A DNA stretch of 64,000 nt from an uncultured Flavobacteriaceae bacterium. GTDB lineage: Bacteria > Bacteroidota > Bacteroidia > Flavobacteriales > Flavobacteriaceae. Shown piece after piece: positions 18,979 through 26,930 of the stretch. Position 1 is the stretch's first letter. Every line of letters starts with the position of its first letter. Location: positions 98,950-162,949 of the forward strand of contig CANLRK010000004.1 in the NCBI GenBank assembly GCA_947493535.1, in the 5' to 3' direction. The translations under genes and the position numbers were made by a program. The notes beneath the pieces are model-generated. The model made no database searches and was not told the origin of the DNA. It saw nothing but the letters and a program-made list of their open reading frames with translations.

Positions 18979-19995
18979 TTACTGTATGTAAGATAGAAAT
19001 CCTGCCGTAGATGCATCTAAATATTCTTTTACTGCTTTAGAAACCCCATTTACATACTTTTCCTTATCACAAGGAACAGCTTGCATTCTTTCTAACTCTC
19101 TGTCTTGCACATTAAACACCTTAAAAGCTCCAGCATCAGTACCCCATAAATCTTGAGAGGCAGCAGTTACTGCCTTATACTTTTTACCTTCAAAAACACC
19201 TTTTATCAATGTTGGTTTTTTCAATTTCCCCTCATATAACGCTTGATATTTTAAGTTCTTTTTATATGCAAAAGTAACAGCTGTTCCAGATGTTTTTGGC
19301 TTTTTAAAATCTCCTGCTACTGGAACCGTTTCTAAAGGCGACAAACGCAAGTTTGGTTTTAGCACCACTTTTGCAACCCCTCCAAAGGTTTTAGTTAAAG
19401 CCCTGCTTCCTTGCGATTCTCCATTTTCTAAAAATGGTACCGTTATATATACTCGGGCCACTATTACTCCTCCTAATTTTTTAGACTGTGGCATACCAGC
19501 TAGATTAAAAGCTCCATTACCACCTGTTAAATAACTATAGCCTTCTGGAGAAGTTGATAAATACCCTGGTATTTCACTACTTGAAGGAACTCCTCCTTCG
19601 ACTAATGTTTGTTTTACAAACTCTGGATTTTTTTGTACCTCTTCCGCAGATAGTATCGTAAACCCTTTATCTGTTAAATCTTTAACAAAATCTTTGTAAA
19701 ACTCATTAGTCATTTTTTGATAATCTTCCAACTCAACACCTTTAATCCCTAAACTTAAAGATGCTTTAGCATCACCACGATATCCTCCTCCTATTTCTCT
19801 TCCTCCTCGAGCAATTTCAGAAGCACTCATCATAACTTGATAGTTAACAAAAAAATGCTGGATATAAATTTTCTTTTCAGTTTTGTTAAACTTTTTTTGA
19901 GTATACCCTTCATTTTTAAAATTCAACGGTGACAACTCTTGTGCTTGAAATGTAAAGCACATTAAAAAAACTACTACGCTTAAAATTTTTCTCAT
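18979..19995 (-). CDS. secreted protein of unknown function
   Basis: I do not recognise the family. The 338 residues start with a signal peptide (MRKILSVVVFLMCFTFQAQE), without a lipobox Cys and without a T9SS tail, so a periplasmic location is likely. A Gly-rich segment (ARGGREIGGGYRGD) lies near residue 65, and the middle has YITVPFLENG and GGVAKVVLKPNL, patterns suggesting a beta-rich domain. One Cys is left in the mature part (PCDKEKY near 308). The protein ends in a helix-like YLDASTAGFLSYIQ. It lies between queG and the repeat-containing T9SS protein with its own gap of 194 bases upstream, so it is probably transcribed alone. Confidence 0.75.
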   Translation of the reverse strand: MRKILSVVVFLMCFTFQAQELSPLNFKNEGYTQKKFNKTEKKIYIQHFFVNYQVMMSASEIARGGREIGGGYRGDAKASLSLGIKGVELEDYQKMTNEFYKDFVKDLTDKGFTILSAEEVQKNPEFVKQTLVEGGVPSSSEIPGYLSTSPEGYSYLTGGNGAFNLAGMPQSKKLGGVIVARVYITVPFLENGESQGSRALTKTFGGVAKVVLKPNLRLSPLETVPVAGDFKKPKTSGTAVTFAYKKNLKYQALYEGKLKKPTLIKGVFEGKKYKAVTAASQDLWGTDAGAFKVFNVQDRELERMQAVPCDKEKYVNGVSKAVKEYLDASTAGFLSYIQ

Positions 19996-20189
19996 ATCTT
20001 ATGTTTTAAAAAAACAAAACACTCAATTCAACCTGTTGATTAACCTTCATAAAAGATCAATTGAAAAGAGTGCTCTGTTTATTTCCCCAAAAAATGAAGG
20101 TATAATTAATCAACACTTCAAAATTATTAATCTCTTTAATCTAAACTCCTCAGGTAAAAAACGTAATTCACTACGGGATTTACCTTATT

Positions 20190-21410
20190 TTATTGTTTTA
20201 GCACTCTTTTACTTAATTTTCCTTTTTTAGTGTCTAAAACCACCAAATAGATTCCTTTATTTAGATAAGACATATTAATGTTACCTGAGGTTTCTTGGAG
20301 CACTAATTTTCCGTTTAAATCATAAATTCGAATATTATTTATCTTATTTTCTTTCGCTACATTTACTGTTAAATATTCCGAAACTGGATTTGGGTACATT
20401 TTCATATCTATCTCTAAGGTTTGATCTTCTATTCCTAAAACGCCGTTTACTTCAAAATACTGGCGCTCGTATAAAGACCATTCACCTGACATATTCTTCG
20501 TTCTTACATACAAATAATGATCACCTTGTGCTAAACCTACAGGTATATTTACATTAAAGTTTTCATCAATACTATTACCTGAAACTGTTAGTGCGGTTGC
20601 GCTGCCTATACCTGGATCGACATCAATAAAATATTCAGCCGCTGTAATATCTGATGTATTATTATCGAATACATGACCAAGTCTAAATGTTTTATGCTCA
20701 TATAAGCTATATTGATTTGCTGAATTTTTTGTTCGCAAAAAAATACGATGTGTTCCGGCTGGCAAACCTATTGTAGGCACCACTAAAGTTTCATCTACAA
20801 CACTTCCATCTATAACATCAATTGCAGTACCCATTCCCACTCCAGGATCTTGATTAAAGAAATATTCCGCTTCTACTATATCGGAGTTATTATTATCTGG
20901 AGTATGTGCCACCCTAAATGTTTTATGTTCATATAAACTGTACTCATTAACTGCGTTTTTAGTTCTAATAAACAACCTGTGTGTTCCCACAGGTAAGCTA
21001 GATGTAGCTATGTTTAATGTTTCATCTACAATACCTCCATCTAAAACATCAATTGCAGTTCCCATTCCTACTCCTGGGTCTTGATTTATAAAATACTCAG
21101 CTTCTACTATATCAGATATATTATTGATAAGCTCATGACCTACTCTAAACGTTTTATGAACATACATACTTGTAGTGCCATCAATATTTATAGCTCTAAC
21201 AAACAACCGATGAGTACCTTCAGACAATCCTGTTGTCGGGATTAATAAGGTTTGGTTTAGATTTTCAACATCCGGACTAATTGCCACTACGGCACCATTT
21301 CCAACACCTGGATCAGTATCAAAAAAATATTCAACACTGGCTATGTTTGATTGTGAAAAAACAACACCAAATATCAAGCAGCTGAAAATAAAAAAGATTT
21401 TAGCTTTCAT
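20190..21410 (-). CDS. four-repeat surface protein with T9SS type A sorting tail
   Basis: Secreted, 406 residues. A signal peptide ending FSQS is followed by four tandem repeats of about 75-78 residues (about 24-97, 98-175, 176-252, 253-325). Each carries a core like AEYFFNQDPGVGMGTA, then GTHRLFVRTKN and SLYEHKTFR. Repeats two and three are nearly identical, the outer two more diverged. The last about 80 residues, starting MKMYPNPVSEYLTV, are a Por-secretion tail, which directs export through the T9SS whose pore SprA is encoded at 7741. The gene follows the beta-helix gene by 11 bases, so the two are one transcript. Function of the repeat is unknown; adhesion or polymer contact is a guess. 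Confidence 0.9.
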   Translation of the reverse strand: MKAKIFFIFSCLIFGVVFSQSNIASVEYFFDTDPGVGNGAVVAISPDVENLNQTLLIPTTGLSEGTHRLFVRAINIDGTTSMYVHKTFRVGHELINNISDIVEAEYFINQDPGVGMGTAIDVLDGGIVDETLNIATSSLPVGTHRLFIRTKNAVNEYSLYEHKTFRVAHTPDNNNSDIVEAEYFFNQDPGVGMGTAIDVIDGSVVDETLVVPTIGLPAGTHRIFLRTKNSANQYSLYEHKTFRLGHVFDNNTSDITAAEYFIDVDPGIGSATALTVSGNSIDENFNVNIPVGLAQGDHYLYVRTKNMSGEWSLYERQYFEVNGVLGIEDQTLEIDMKMYPNPVSEYLTVNVAKENKINNIRIYDLNGKLVLQETSGNINMSYLNKGIYLVVLDTKKGKLSKRVLKQ

Positions 21411-21421
21411 ACTTAATATTT

Positions 21422-22465
21422 TTAATTTGTTTTATTAGCGTTTGCTTTCAGGTTTACATTCAAATCAGTACCTGCAGGAAGCATATTATTCTGGATAGTC
21501 ATCTCTGTTATATAAGGTAACAAAGTAGGGTACCCTCGCATGTCAAAGTCATAAAAACCATTGTGGATACCCACTTCATTTCCATCAGTTCCTAAAGAAC
21601 CTGAACCGATATGATAATCGTTTAACACATCAAAAACTGGATTATTTACTGGAATACTTGTGAAAATTGGGTTTACATTATCATGATTGCCTATCCCATT
21701 CATAAGCGCTAAAGTGTTACCAGGGTAACTATAACTTAAACAATTATGAAAAGTTGTAGGTGTTCCTCCCGCTTCCCAATTTGTACCATTAAAAGAACTT
21801 GTAAATACAAACACATTATTTTGAGCAACCAAATCTATTGGATTAGCGATAAATGACTGCGTTGTTACTCCTTGAAAAACAATCACATTGTTATTAAATA
21901 TGGTACTACTATTTAAGTAATTTAACCCATTTGCAGATGGTGTATCGAAAAAGTTGTTTACAACGGTAGTATTCATACTATTTGATGCATTAGAACTTAG
22001 AGTTAAATTATTATTAATAATATTACCCTGAATGATAACATTATCTGTTATCCCTCCAGAAATTGTAATATTAAACAACATATTATTTTCAATTGTAATA
22101 TTTGATCTTGTACCTGTTACACTTAAGCTTGTATTTGCAGATACTCCTATACCACTTAACTTCACATTGCTAGCCGTAATGCTGATATTTCCAAAAAATG
22201 CTCTTCTCCCATTATTTAATTCTGGCGTATGTCCTCCTCCATAAATAGTTACTTCTTTATTAATTGTAATTGAACCATATGTAGTCTGTGAAGGCTGCAC
22301 ATAAATCGTATCTCCATTTGCAGCAGCAGCAATTGCACCTGCAAACGTACTATACACATGAGCTGGCGTTGTATCAATACTTACATTATTATCTACAATT
22401 AAAATTGTTTGTGCGTTTGTATAGCTTATACAAAATATAGCTATTAATAGAATAATTTTTTTCAT
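21422..22465 (-). CDS. secreted right-handed parallel beta-helix protein
   Basis: The 347 residues begin with a signal peptide (MKKIILLIAIFCISYTNAQ). The next part matches the DUF-like start of parallel beta-helix proteins: ATFAGAIAAAANGDTIYVQP-type helix cap, then many short N-rich rungs such as NITIENNMLFNITISGG and NVIIQGNIINNNLTL. Such folds are used for polysaccharide binding or lysis, but I see no catalytic triad. There is no sorting tail; the downstream partner at 20190 carries one, so the two may act together at the surface. A -7 element and an unusual 13-base dyad lie upstream. Confidence 0.85.
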   Translation of the reverse strand: MKKIILLIAIFCISYTNAQTILIVDNNVSIDTTPAHVYSTFAGAIAAAANGDTIYVQPSQTTYGSITINKEVTIYGGGHTPELNNGRRAFFGNISITASNVKLSGIGVSANTSLSVTGTRSNITIENNMLFNITISGGITDNVIIQGNIINNNLTLSSNASNSMNTTVVNNFFDTPSANGLNYLNSSTIFNNNVIVFQGVTTQSFIANPIDLVAQNNVFVFTSSFNGTNWEAGGTPTTFHNCLSYSYPGNTLALMNGIGNHDNVNPIFTSIPVNNPVFDVLNDYHIGSGSLGTDGNEVGIHNGFYDFDMRGYPTLLPYITEMTIQNNMLPAGTDLNVNLKANANKTN

Positions 22466-22503
22466 GACTTTAGTGATTTAATTAATTATTTGTTTTGTTA
22501 TAA

Positions 22504-22511
22504 CAAATGTA
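22504..22511 (-). promoter_or_regulatory. -7 promoter element of the beta-helix/repeat protein operon (TACATTTG)
   Basis: TACATTTG on the minus strand, 38 bases before the ATG at 22465. The dyad at 22538-22579 begins 27 bases upstream of it, where an activator or repressor could act. Confidence 0.4.
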
Positions 22512-22537
22512 TTAGCACTAAAAAAATCATGAAATAG

Positions 22538-22579
22538 GGTTATTTCCGTAAAATTTCACAAATATATACGGAAATAACC
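22538..22579. promoter_or_regulatory. 13-base perfect inverted repeat with 16-base spacer
   Basis: GGTTATTTCCGTA at 22538-22550 is repeated as its exact complement at 22567-22579. The right arm also carries a smaller dyad, TACGG-N6-CCGTA. It lies between the stop of the response regulator gene and the promoter of the secreted-protein operon. It could be an operator or a long-loop terminator; on the minus strand a T-rich stretch begins only about 12 bases past the stem, so the terminator reading is weaker. Confidence 0.5.
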
Positions 22580-22598
22580 GTATTTGGCCAGTTTAGTT

Positions 22599-23234
22599 TT
22601 AGGTCACCAATTTATTTTGAAAAGCATATCTTATAATTCCCGCTACATTTTTTACTTGTATTTTCTTCATAATATTGGTACGGTGTGTATCCACTGTACG
22701 CGGGCTAATATGTAGTTTATCACCAATTTGATTATTTGTTAATCCATCAACAAGTAGTTTTACTATTTCTACCTCTCTATCTGAAAGTATTTGAACAGAG
22801 GTATTAGAGGCTATTTGTTCAGTATCCTTACGCAATAAAGCTTTAGTGACATCTGTATTGAAATAACTTCCTCCGGAGTAAATTGTTTTTACAGCCTGAA
22901 TCAATTCATTATTAGGAATTGTTTTCAACATATAACCTTTTACTCCATACTCAATAAGATTACTTATTATAGACTTTTCTTGATGCATTGACAGTATTGC
23001 CACATGGATACTTGGATAGCTTTTTATAAGTTCTTTTGCGCAATCAATACCATTCATTATTGGCATATCAATATCTAATAACACAACATCTACATGTATA
23101 TCTTTTACATAATCCAATACTTCCTTTCCGTTAGTTACAACTACACTAACATGAATATCTTCTGACTTTGAAAAGGTGTTTTTTATCCCTTCAGCCATTA
23201 ACGGATGATCATCTGCTATAAGAATACGTATCAT
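22599..23234 (-). CDS. LuxR/NarL-family response regulator
   Basis: DNA-binding response regulator, 211 residues. The receiver domain (1-120) has the acidic pair DDH at 8-10, the phosphoacceptor Asp54 in VVLLDIDMP, and the conserved Lys in MLKTIP. The C-terminal LuxR HTH (about 146-211) reads LSDREVEIVKLLVDGLTNNQIGDKL in part, followed by HISPRTVDTHRTNIMKK. It overlaps the kinase gene by four bases, so the two are translated together. The 13-base dyad directly downstream is a candidate target site. Confidence 0.95.
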   Translation of the reverse strand: MIRILIADDHPLMAEGIKNTFSKSEDIHVSVVVTNGKEVLDYVKDIHVDVVLLDIDMPIMNGIDCAKELIKSYPSIHVAILSMHQEKSIISNLIEYGVKGYMLKTIPNNELIQAVKTIYSGGSYFNTDVTKALLRKDTEQIASNTSVQILSDREVEIVKLLVDGLTNNQIGDKLHISPRTVDTHRTNIMKKIQVKNVAGIIRYAFQNKLVT

Positions 23235-25021
23235 AATGGTATTTTAACTGTCACTAAAGTACCACTATTTTCACTTGAACCAAAATTTACTGAACCATGT
23301 AAACTTGCTAACCTACTCTTTATATTTAATAAGCCTATGCCTTCTTTTTTATTTTGTTTAATACCTCTTCCATTATCTTCTACAACAAATAGCACATTTG
23401 CTTTATTTATAAACAATTGCACACTTACATCAGTAGCACAACTATGCTTAATTACATTATGTATTAACTCTTGAGCTATACGGTATATGGTAATTTCTAC
23501 TTTCTGTGGCAATCTTTCTTTTATATTAAAATATTCAAAGTTGTATTCAATATTTGTGTACCCTAAACTATTTGCTAACATATCTTCTAACGCTGCCACC
23601 AAGCCCAACTCCTCTAATGCCTTAGGCATTAACTGATGCGACACATTTCTTAACTCTTGATTAGTGTTTTCTAATCTGCTCAAAAGTTCTTTTGACCTAT
23701 TACCTGAAGCTGCCTCTCTCCAGCCTAAAATAACACTTCCAATATCTTGCACTATTCCATCATGCAATTCTTTAGCAATACGAGCACGTTCTTTTTCTTC
23801 TGCTTCTATCATTGCTTGTATACCAGCCTCTTTTTCTTTTACTATTGCTAAGTGCTTTTCTTGCTCGTACTTTCTTTTATTTCGCTGTACAAACGTATAA
23901 CCTCCAAATAGTAGTAATAATAATCCGCCTAACAAACCATACATCAAAACTGTTCTCTTGGACAACTCTAACTCAGTTTCTACTTTTGCTGCTTGTGTTT
24001 CTAATATTTCCTTTTCTTTTTCAGCTGTTTCGTACTTTGTTTGATACTCTAGTATACTTTTGGCTTTAACTACATCAAATAAACTATCTTTAATTTTATT
24101 TGTTTGCATTTTATACTCTAATGCTAACTTATAGTTAGCCATTGTTGCATAAATTACATGTAATGAATCGTAACATTTTCTCGCTAAATCAATATAATTT
24201 TGAGAAGCGCTTTTTTGAATTACTCTATCATATTGCAGTATTGCTAAAGGATATTTTTGTTGATGTAAGTATAAATCAGCAATTGCTTTTTCTGTTTCCA
24301 ACAAGTAAAAGTTATCCTTAATTTTTTCTCTTATCAATTTTGACTCTCTTAACAGTTCCATAGCTTTAATAAAGTTATGATTTCTCTTTTCTATTAGAGC
24401 TAAGTCTAACAAAGCAAATCCTAAGCCTACGCTATCTTTCTGTACCTTTCTTATCTTATGACACTCCTTAAACAAACTATCAGCATACTTATAATAACCA
24501 AACCTATTATAATAAGATGCTTTCATACCATATGAAGTTCCTAGATGTCTTAACTCACCTGATTGCTTCGCGTTAAACTCTGCCTCATCCCATTTTTCAA
24601 AAGCTCTAAGAGAATCTTTTTGCTTAGCATAAAAATTACCCATTTCATTGCATAATTGAGATAACTCAGCTTTATATGGTGACTTTTCAAGTAAGCCATA
24701 CGCTTTTAAATATATTTCATGGGCTTCTTTATAGTTCCCTGACAAATAAAGTACTATACCATAATGCATTAATGATAAAGCGTGGCGTTTATCATCTAAG
24801 TACAGCTCTGATAACTCCACGGCTTTTTTACTTTGCTTTAAACCATTAGCTGCATTTTCACTATAAATTTTATAAAAGTTTTTATTAATTGAATCAACAA
24901 ACAGGCTATCTTTCCTTAAACTTTGAATTGTCTTCTTATTATTATCAGCAACTTTTTTTTCTCTACATGAAACTAACAGTAGTACAGAAAACATTAGTAT
25001 GATACAATTACAACGAAACAT
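23231..25021 (-). CDS. lipid-anchored TPR sensor histidine kinase (HisKA_3 type)
   Basis: Sensor kinase of 596 residues. The N-terminus has a lipobox (LLLVSC, Cys19), then TPR-like helical repeats from about 60 to 310, a coiled coil at about 325-355, one membrane span at about 359-378, and a cytoplasmic kinase. The phosphoacceptor is His420 in IAKELHDGIVQDIG, and the ATPase N-box (ELIHNVIKH) and G-box (VVEDNGRGIK, GIGLLNIKSR) follow. The layout predicts a periplasmic TPR sensor held at both ends. It follows ruvB by two bases and precedes its regulator, so it sits in a ruvB operon. The signal is unknown. Confidence 0.93.
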   Translation of the reverse strand: MFRCNCIILMFSVLLLVSCREKKVADNNKKTIQSLRKDSLFVDSINKNFYKIYSENAANGLKQSKKAVELSELYLDDKRHALSLMHYGIVLYLSGNYKEAHEIYLKAYGLLEKSPYKAELSQLCNEMGNFYAKQKDSLRAFEKWDEAEFNAKQSGELRHLGTSYGMKASYYNRFGYYKYADSLFKECHKIRKVQKDSVGLGFALLDLALIEKRNHNFIKAMELLRESKLIREKIKDNFYLLETEKAIADLYLHQQKYPLAILQYDRVIQKSASQNYIDLARKCYDSLHVIYATMANYKLALEYKMQTNKIKDSLFDVVKAKSILEYQTKYETAEKEKEILETQAAKVETELELSKRTVLMYGLLGGLLLLLFGGYTFVQRNKRKYEQEKHLAIVKEKEAGIQAMIEAEEKERARIAKELHDGIVQDIGSVILGWREAASGNRSKELLSRLENTNQELRNVSHQLMPKALEELGLVAALEDMLANSLGYTNIEYNFEYFNIKERLPQKVEITIYRIAQELIHNVIKHSCATDVSVQLFINKANVLFVVEDNGRGIKQNKKEGIGLLNIKSRLASLHGSVNFGSSENSGTLVTVKIPL

Positions 25022-25023
25022 TT

Positions 25024-26046
25024 TTAAAACAGTCCTCCTTGAATATTTCCTTTAATTTTACCCAAATGAGTATACGCTAGTTCTGTAACTTCTCTACCTC
25101 TTGGTGTACGTAAAATAAACCCTTGCTGAATTAAAAAAGGTTCATACACTTCCTCTATAGTTTCCGGATTTTCTGAAACAGCAGTTGCTAATGTAGTTAT
25201 CCCTACTGGGCCACCTTTAAACTTATCAATAAGAGTGGTTAGTATTTTATTATCCATTTCATCAAGTCCGTGCGCATCAACATTCAGTGCCTTTAATCCA
25301 AATCGAGCAATTGCAACATCTATTTTCCCATTCCCTTTTATTTGTGCAAAATCACGTACCCTACGCAGCAAAGAATTCGCAATACGAGGAGTTCCTCTAC
25401 TTCTTCCTGCAATTTCAATTGCGGCTTCTAAATCAATAGGAACATTTAAAATATGTGCACTACGCTCAACAATTGTTGACAAAAGTTCGGTAGTATAATA
25501 TTGAAGTCGGGACTGAATACCAAATCGCGCGCGCATTGGTGCAGTTAACAAACCCGAACGAGTGGTAGCACCAATCAATGTAAATGGGTTTAAGTTAATT
25601 TGTACCGACCTAGCATTAGGTCCTGTTTCAATCATTATATCTATTTTATAATCTTCCATTGCAGAATATAAATACTCCTCAACAATAGGACTCAGACGAT
25701 GTATCTCATCAATAAACAATACATCACGTTCATCCAAATTGGTTAATAAACCCGCTAAATCACCTGGTTTGTCTAATACAGGTCCAGAAGTGACTTTAAT
25801 CCCAACCCCAAGTTCATTAGCTAAAATATGAGCTAATGTAGTTTTACCTAAACCTGGTGGCCCATGAAATAAGGTATGATCTAAAGCTTCATCTCGTAAA
25901 TTAGCTGCTTGAACAAAGATCCTAAGGTTTTCTAATACTTGATCTTGTCCAGCAAAGTCATCAAAAGATAAAGGCCTTAAGGCTCTTTCTACATCATGAT
26001 CTGCCGATGAGAAATTTTCGTTGGTTGGATCTAAATTTTCATTCAT
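25024..26046 (-). CDS. ruvB: Holliday junction branch migration DNA helicase RuvB
   Basis: AAA+ motor that drives branch migration with RuvA. Of 340 residues, the usual length. The Walker A motif [12 protein letters not shown] lies at about 61-72, Walker B is [11 protein letters not shown], sensor I is [12 protein letters not shown], and the arginine finger region APMRARFG and C-terminal winged helix ([13 protein letters not shown]) are present. The gene is separated from ruvA by about 9 kb. It is the first gene of a transcript that continues into the two-component system. Confidence 0.98.
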   Translation of the reverse strand: MNENLDPTNENFSSADHDVERALRPLSFDDFAGQDQVLENLRIFVQAANLRDEALDHTLFHGPPGLGKTTLAHILANELGVGIKVTSGPVLDKPGDLAGLLTNLDERDVLFIDEIHRLSPIVEEYLYSAMEDYKIDIMIETGPNARSVQINLNPFTLIGATTRSGLLTAPMRARFGIQSRLQYYTTELLSTIVERSAHILNVPIDLEAAIEIAGRSRGTPRIANSLLRRVRDFAQIKGNGKIDVAIARFGLKALNVDAHGLDEMDNKILTTLIDKFKGGPVGITTLATAVSENPETIEEVYEPFLIQQGFILRTPRGREVTELAYTHLGKIKGNIQGGLF

Positions 26047-26428
26047 ATAATGCTTCTGGTGGTATAGTAAGGAAAATGTAAAAGTAGCAAAAATCTATTT
26101 CATCTAAATTAAAGACCTATACAAAAACTTGCCACTGCGTTATACCACAAAAAAACAATGTTTAACCACTTTTTTTAGTAAATAGCAGATATTATTTGCG
26201 TTTAATCGAAAAAATACGTTGTGAATTATTCAATAAAAATTACAATTAAATAGCACATCCATAACATAGTTGTGGTTTAGATTAAAAAATAGCTAACATA
26301 TTGGTTTTCATCTTTATAATGTAATAAAAATTTGCAACCTGTTGATTTTTAACACGATACAAGTTAAGTTTGTAGAGTCAAATAAAATGACATTGGGGAA
26401 TAAATATACTAACTAATAAAACTACACA
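26047..26428. other. intergenic region between divergent ruvB and secreted-protein genes
   Basis: 382 bases without a supported gene, very AT-rich. The right end holds the promoter of the plus-strand gene at 26429. I found no convincing -7 element for ruvB (the nearest, on the minus strand, is one base off) and no tRNA, hairpin or ORF of note. Confidence 0.6.
26342..26372 (+). promoter_or_regulatory. two-box Bacteroidetes promoter (TTG-N20-TAAGTTTG)
   Basis: TTG at 26342-26344 and TAAGTTTG at 26365-26372, 20 bases apart, match both boxes of the Bacteroidetes vegetative promoter. The inferred transcript has a leader of about 50 bases before the ATG at 26429. It is the best promoter in the window. 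Confidence 0.65.
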
Positions 26429-26779
26429 ATGAATTTAAAACATGTTATGCTAATTGGGGCAATGGCAATCACTACTTCATCAATTTTTGGTACTGAAAAA
26501 GACAATACCATTGATAAAAAAGCATGTAAGTATGTAAAAGAACAAATTTCATTAATTGAAAAATTTCACAACTTAGAAGAAGGGTACAGTTTAGAATTAG
26601 TATCTGCTAGTAATTTTTTACAACAAATAACTCAATTAAAGTCAAAAACGGGTTATAGTTACGAAACAATAGGACTAACCAAAGCTAACGATCTTGAAGC
26701 TTGGAAAAAATGGTTTGATGAAAACAAGCATTTACTACACTGGGATAAAGAAACAAAAACTGTAATTGTTCAATTGTAA
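26429..26779 (+). CDS. small secreted protein of unknown function
   Basis: I do not recognise it. 116 residues with a signal peptide (MNLKHVMLIGAMAITTSSIFGTE). The mature part is about 90 residues, highly charged, with a helix-like pattern; the single Cys (KKACKYV) would be free. No lipobox and no sorting tail. It is transcribed alone, from a strong promoter into a clean terminator, and is convergent with the oxidase operon. The C-terminus WKKWFDENKHLLHWDKETKTVIVQL resembles no domain I can name. Confidence 0.75.
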   Translation: MNLKHVMLIGAMAITTSSIFGTEKDNTIDKKACKYVKEQISLIEKFHNLEEGYSLELVSASNFLQQITQLKSKTGYSYETIGLTKANDLEAWKKWFDENKHLLHWDKETKTVIVQL

Positions 26780-26798
26780 TTCTTTATTAATAACACTT

Positions 26799-26829
26799 AA
26801 AAGCCACTTCAATCGAAGTGGCTTTTTTT
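26799..26829 (+). terminator. rho-independent terminator of the small secreted protein gene
   Basis: Stem AGCCACTTC / GAAGTGGCT with loop AATC followed by seven T, 20 bases after the stop at 26779. Confidence 0.9.
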
Positions 26830-26869
26830 ATTAACTAATATAATAGATGAATAATTAAATTACAAAACA

Positions 26870-26902
26870 AAAAAACCTTCTAATATTTAGAAGGTTTTTT
26901 TT
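26870..26902. terminator. bidirectional terminator at the end of the oxidase operon
   Basis: Stem AACCTTCTAA / TTAGAAGGTT with loop TAT, with A-run before and T-run after, so it works in either direction. It lies 28 bases from the ctaD stop (minus strand) and backs up the terminator at 26799. Confidence 0.88.
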
Positions 26903-26930
26903 GTATAAAGTTCCTTAAAAAAGGATATTT

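Noticed and set aside
20036-20230. 64-residue plus-strand ORF beside the T9SS gene
   Set aside because: No promoter or start context, and it overlaps the 3' end of a well-supported gene in antisense.
22538-22579. Dyad as a simple rho-independent terminator
   Set aside because: The spacer of 16 bases is long and the T-rich tract starts only about 12 bases past the stem; kept instead as an undecided regulatory element.
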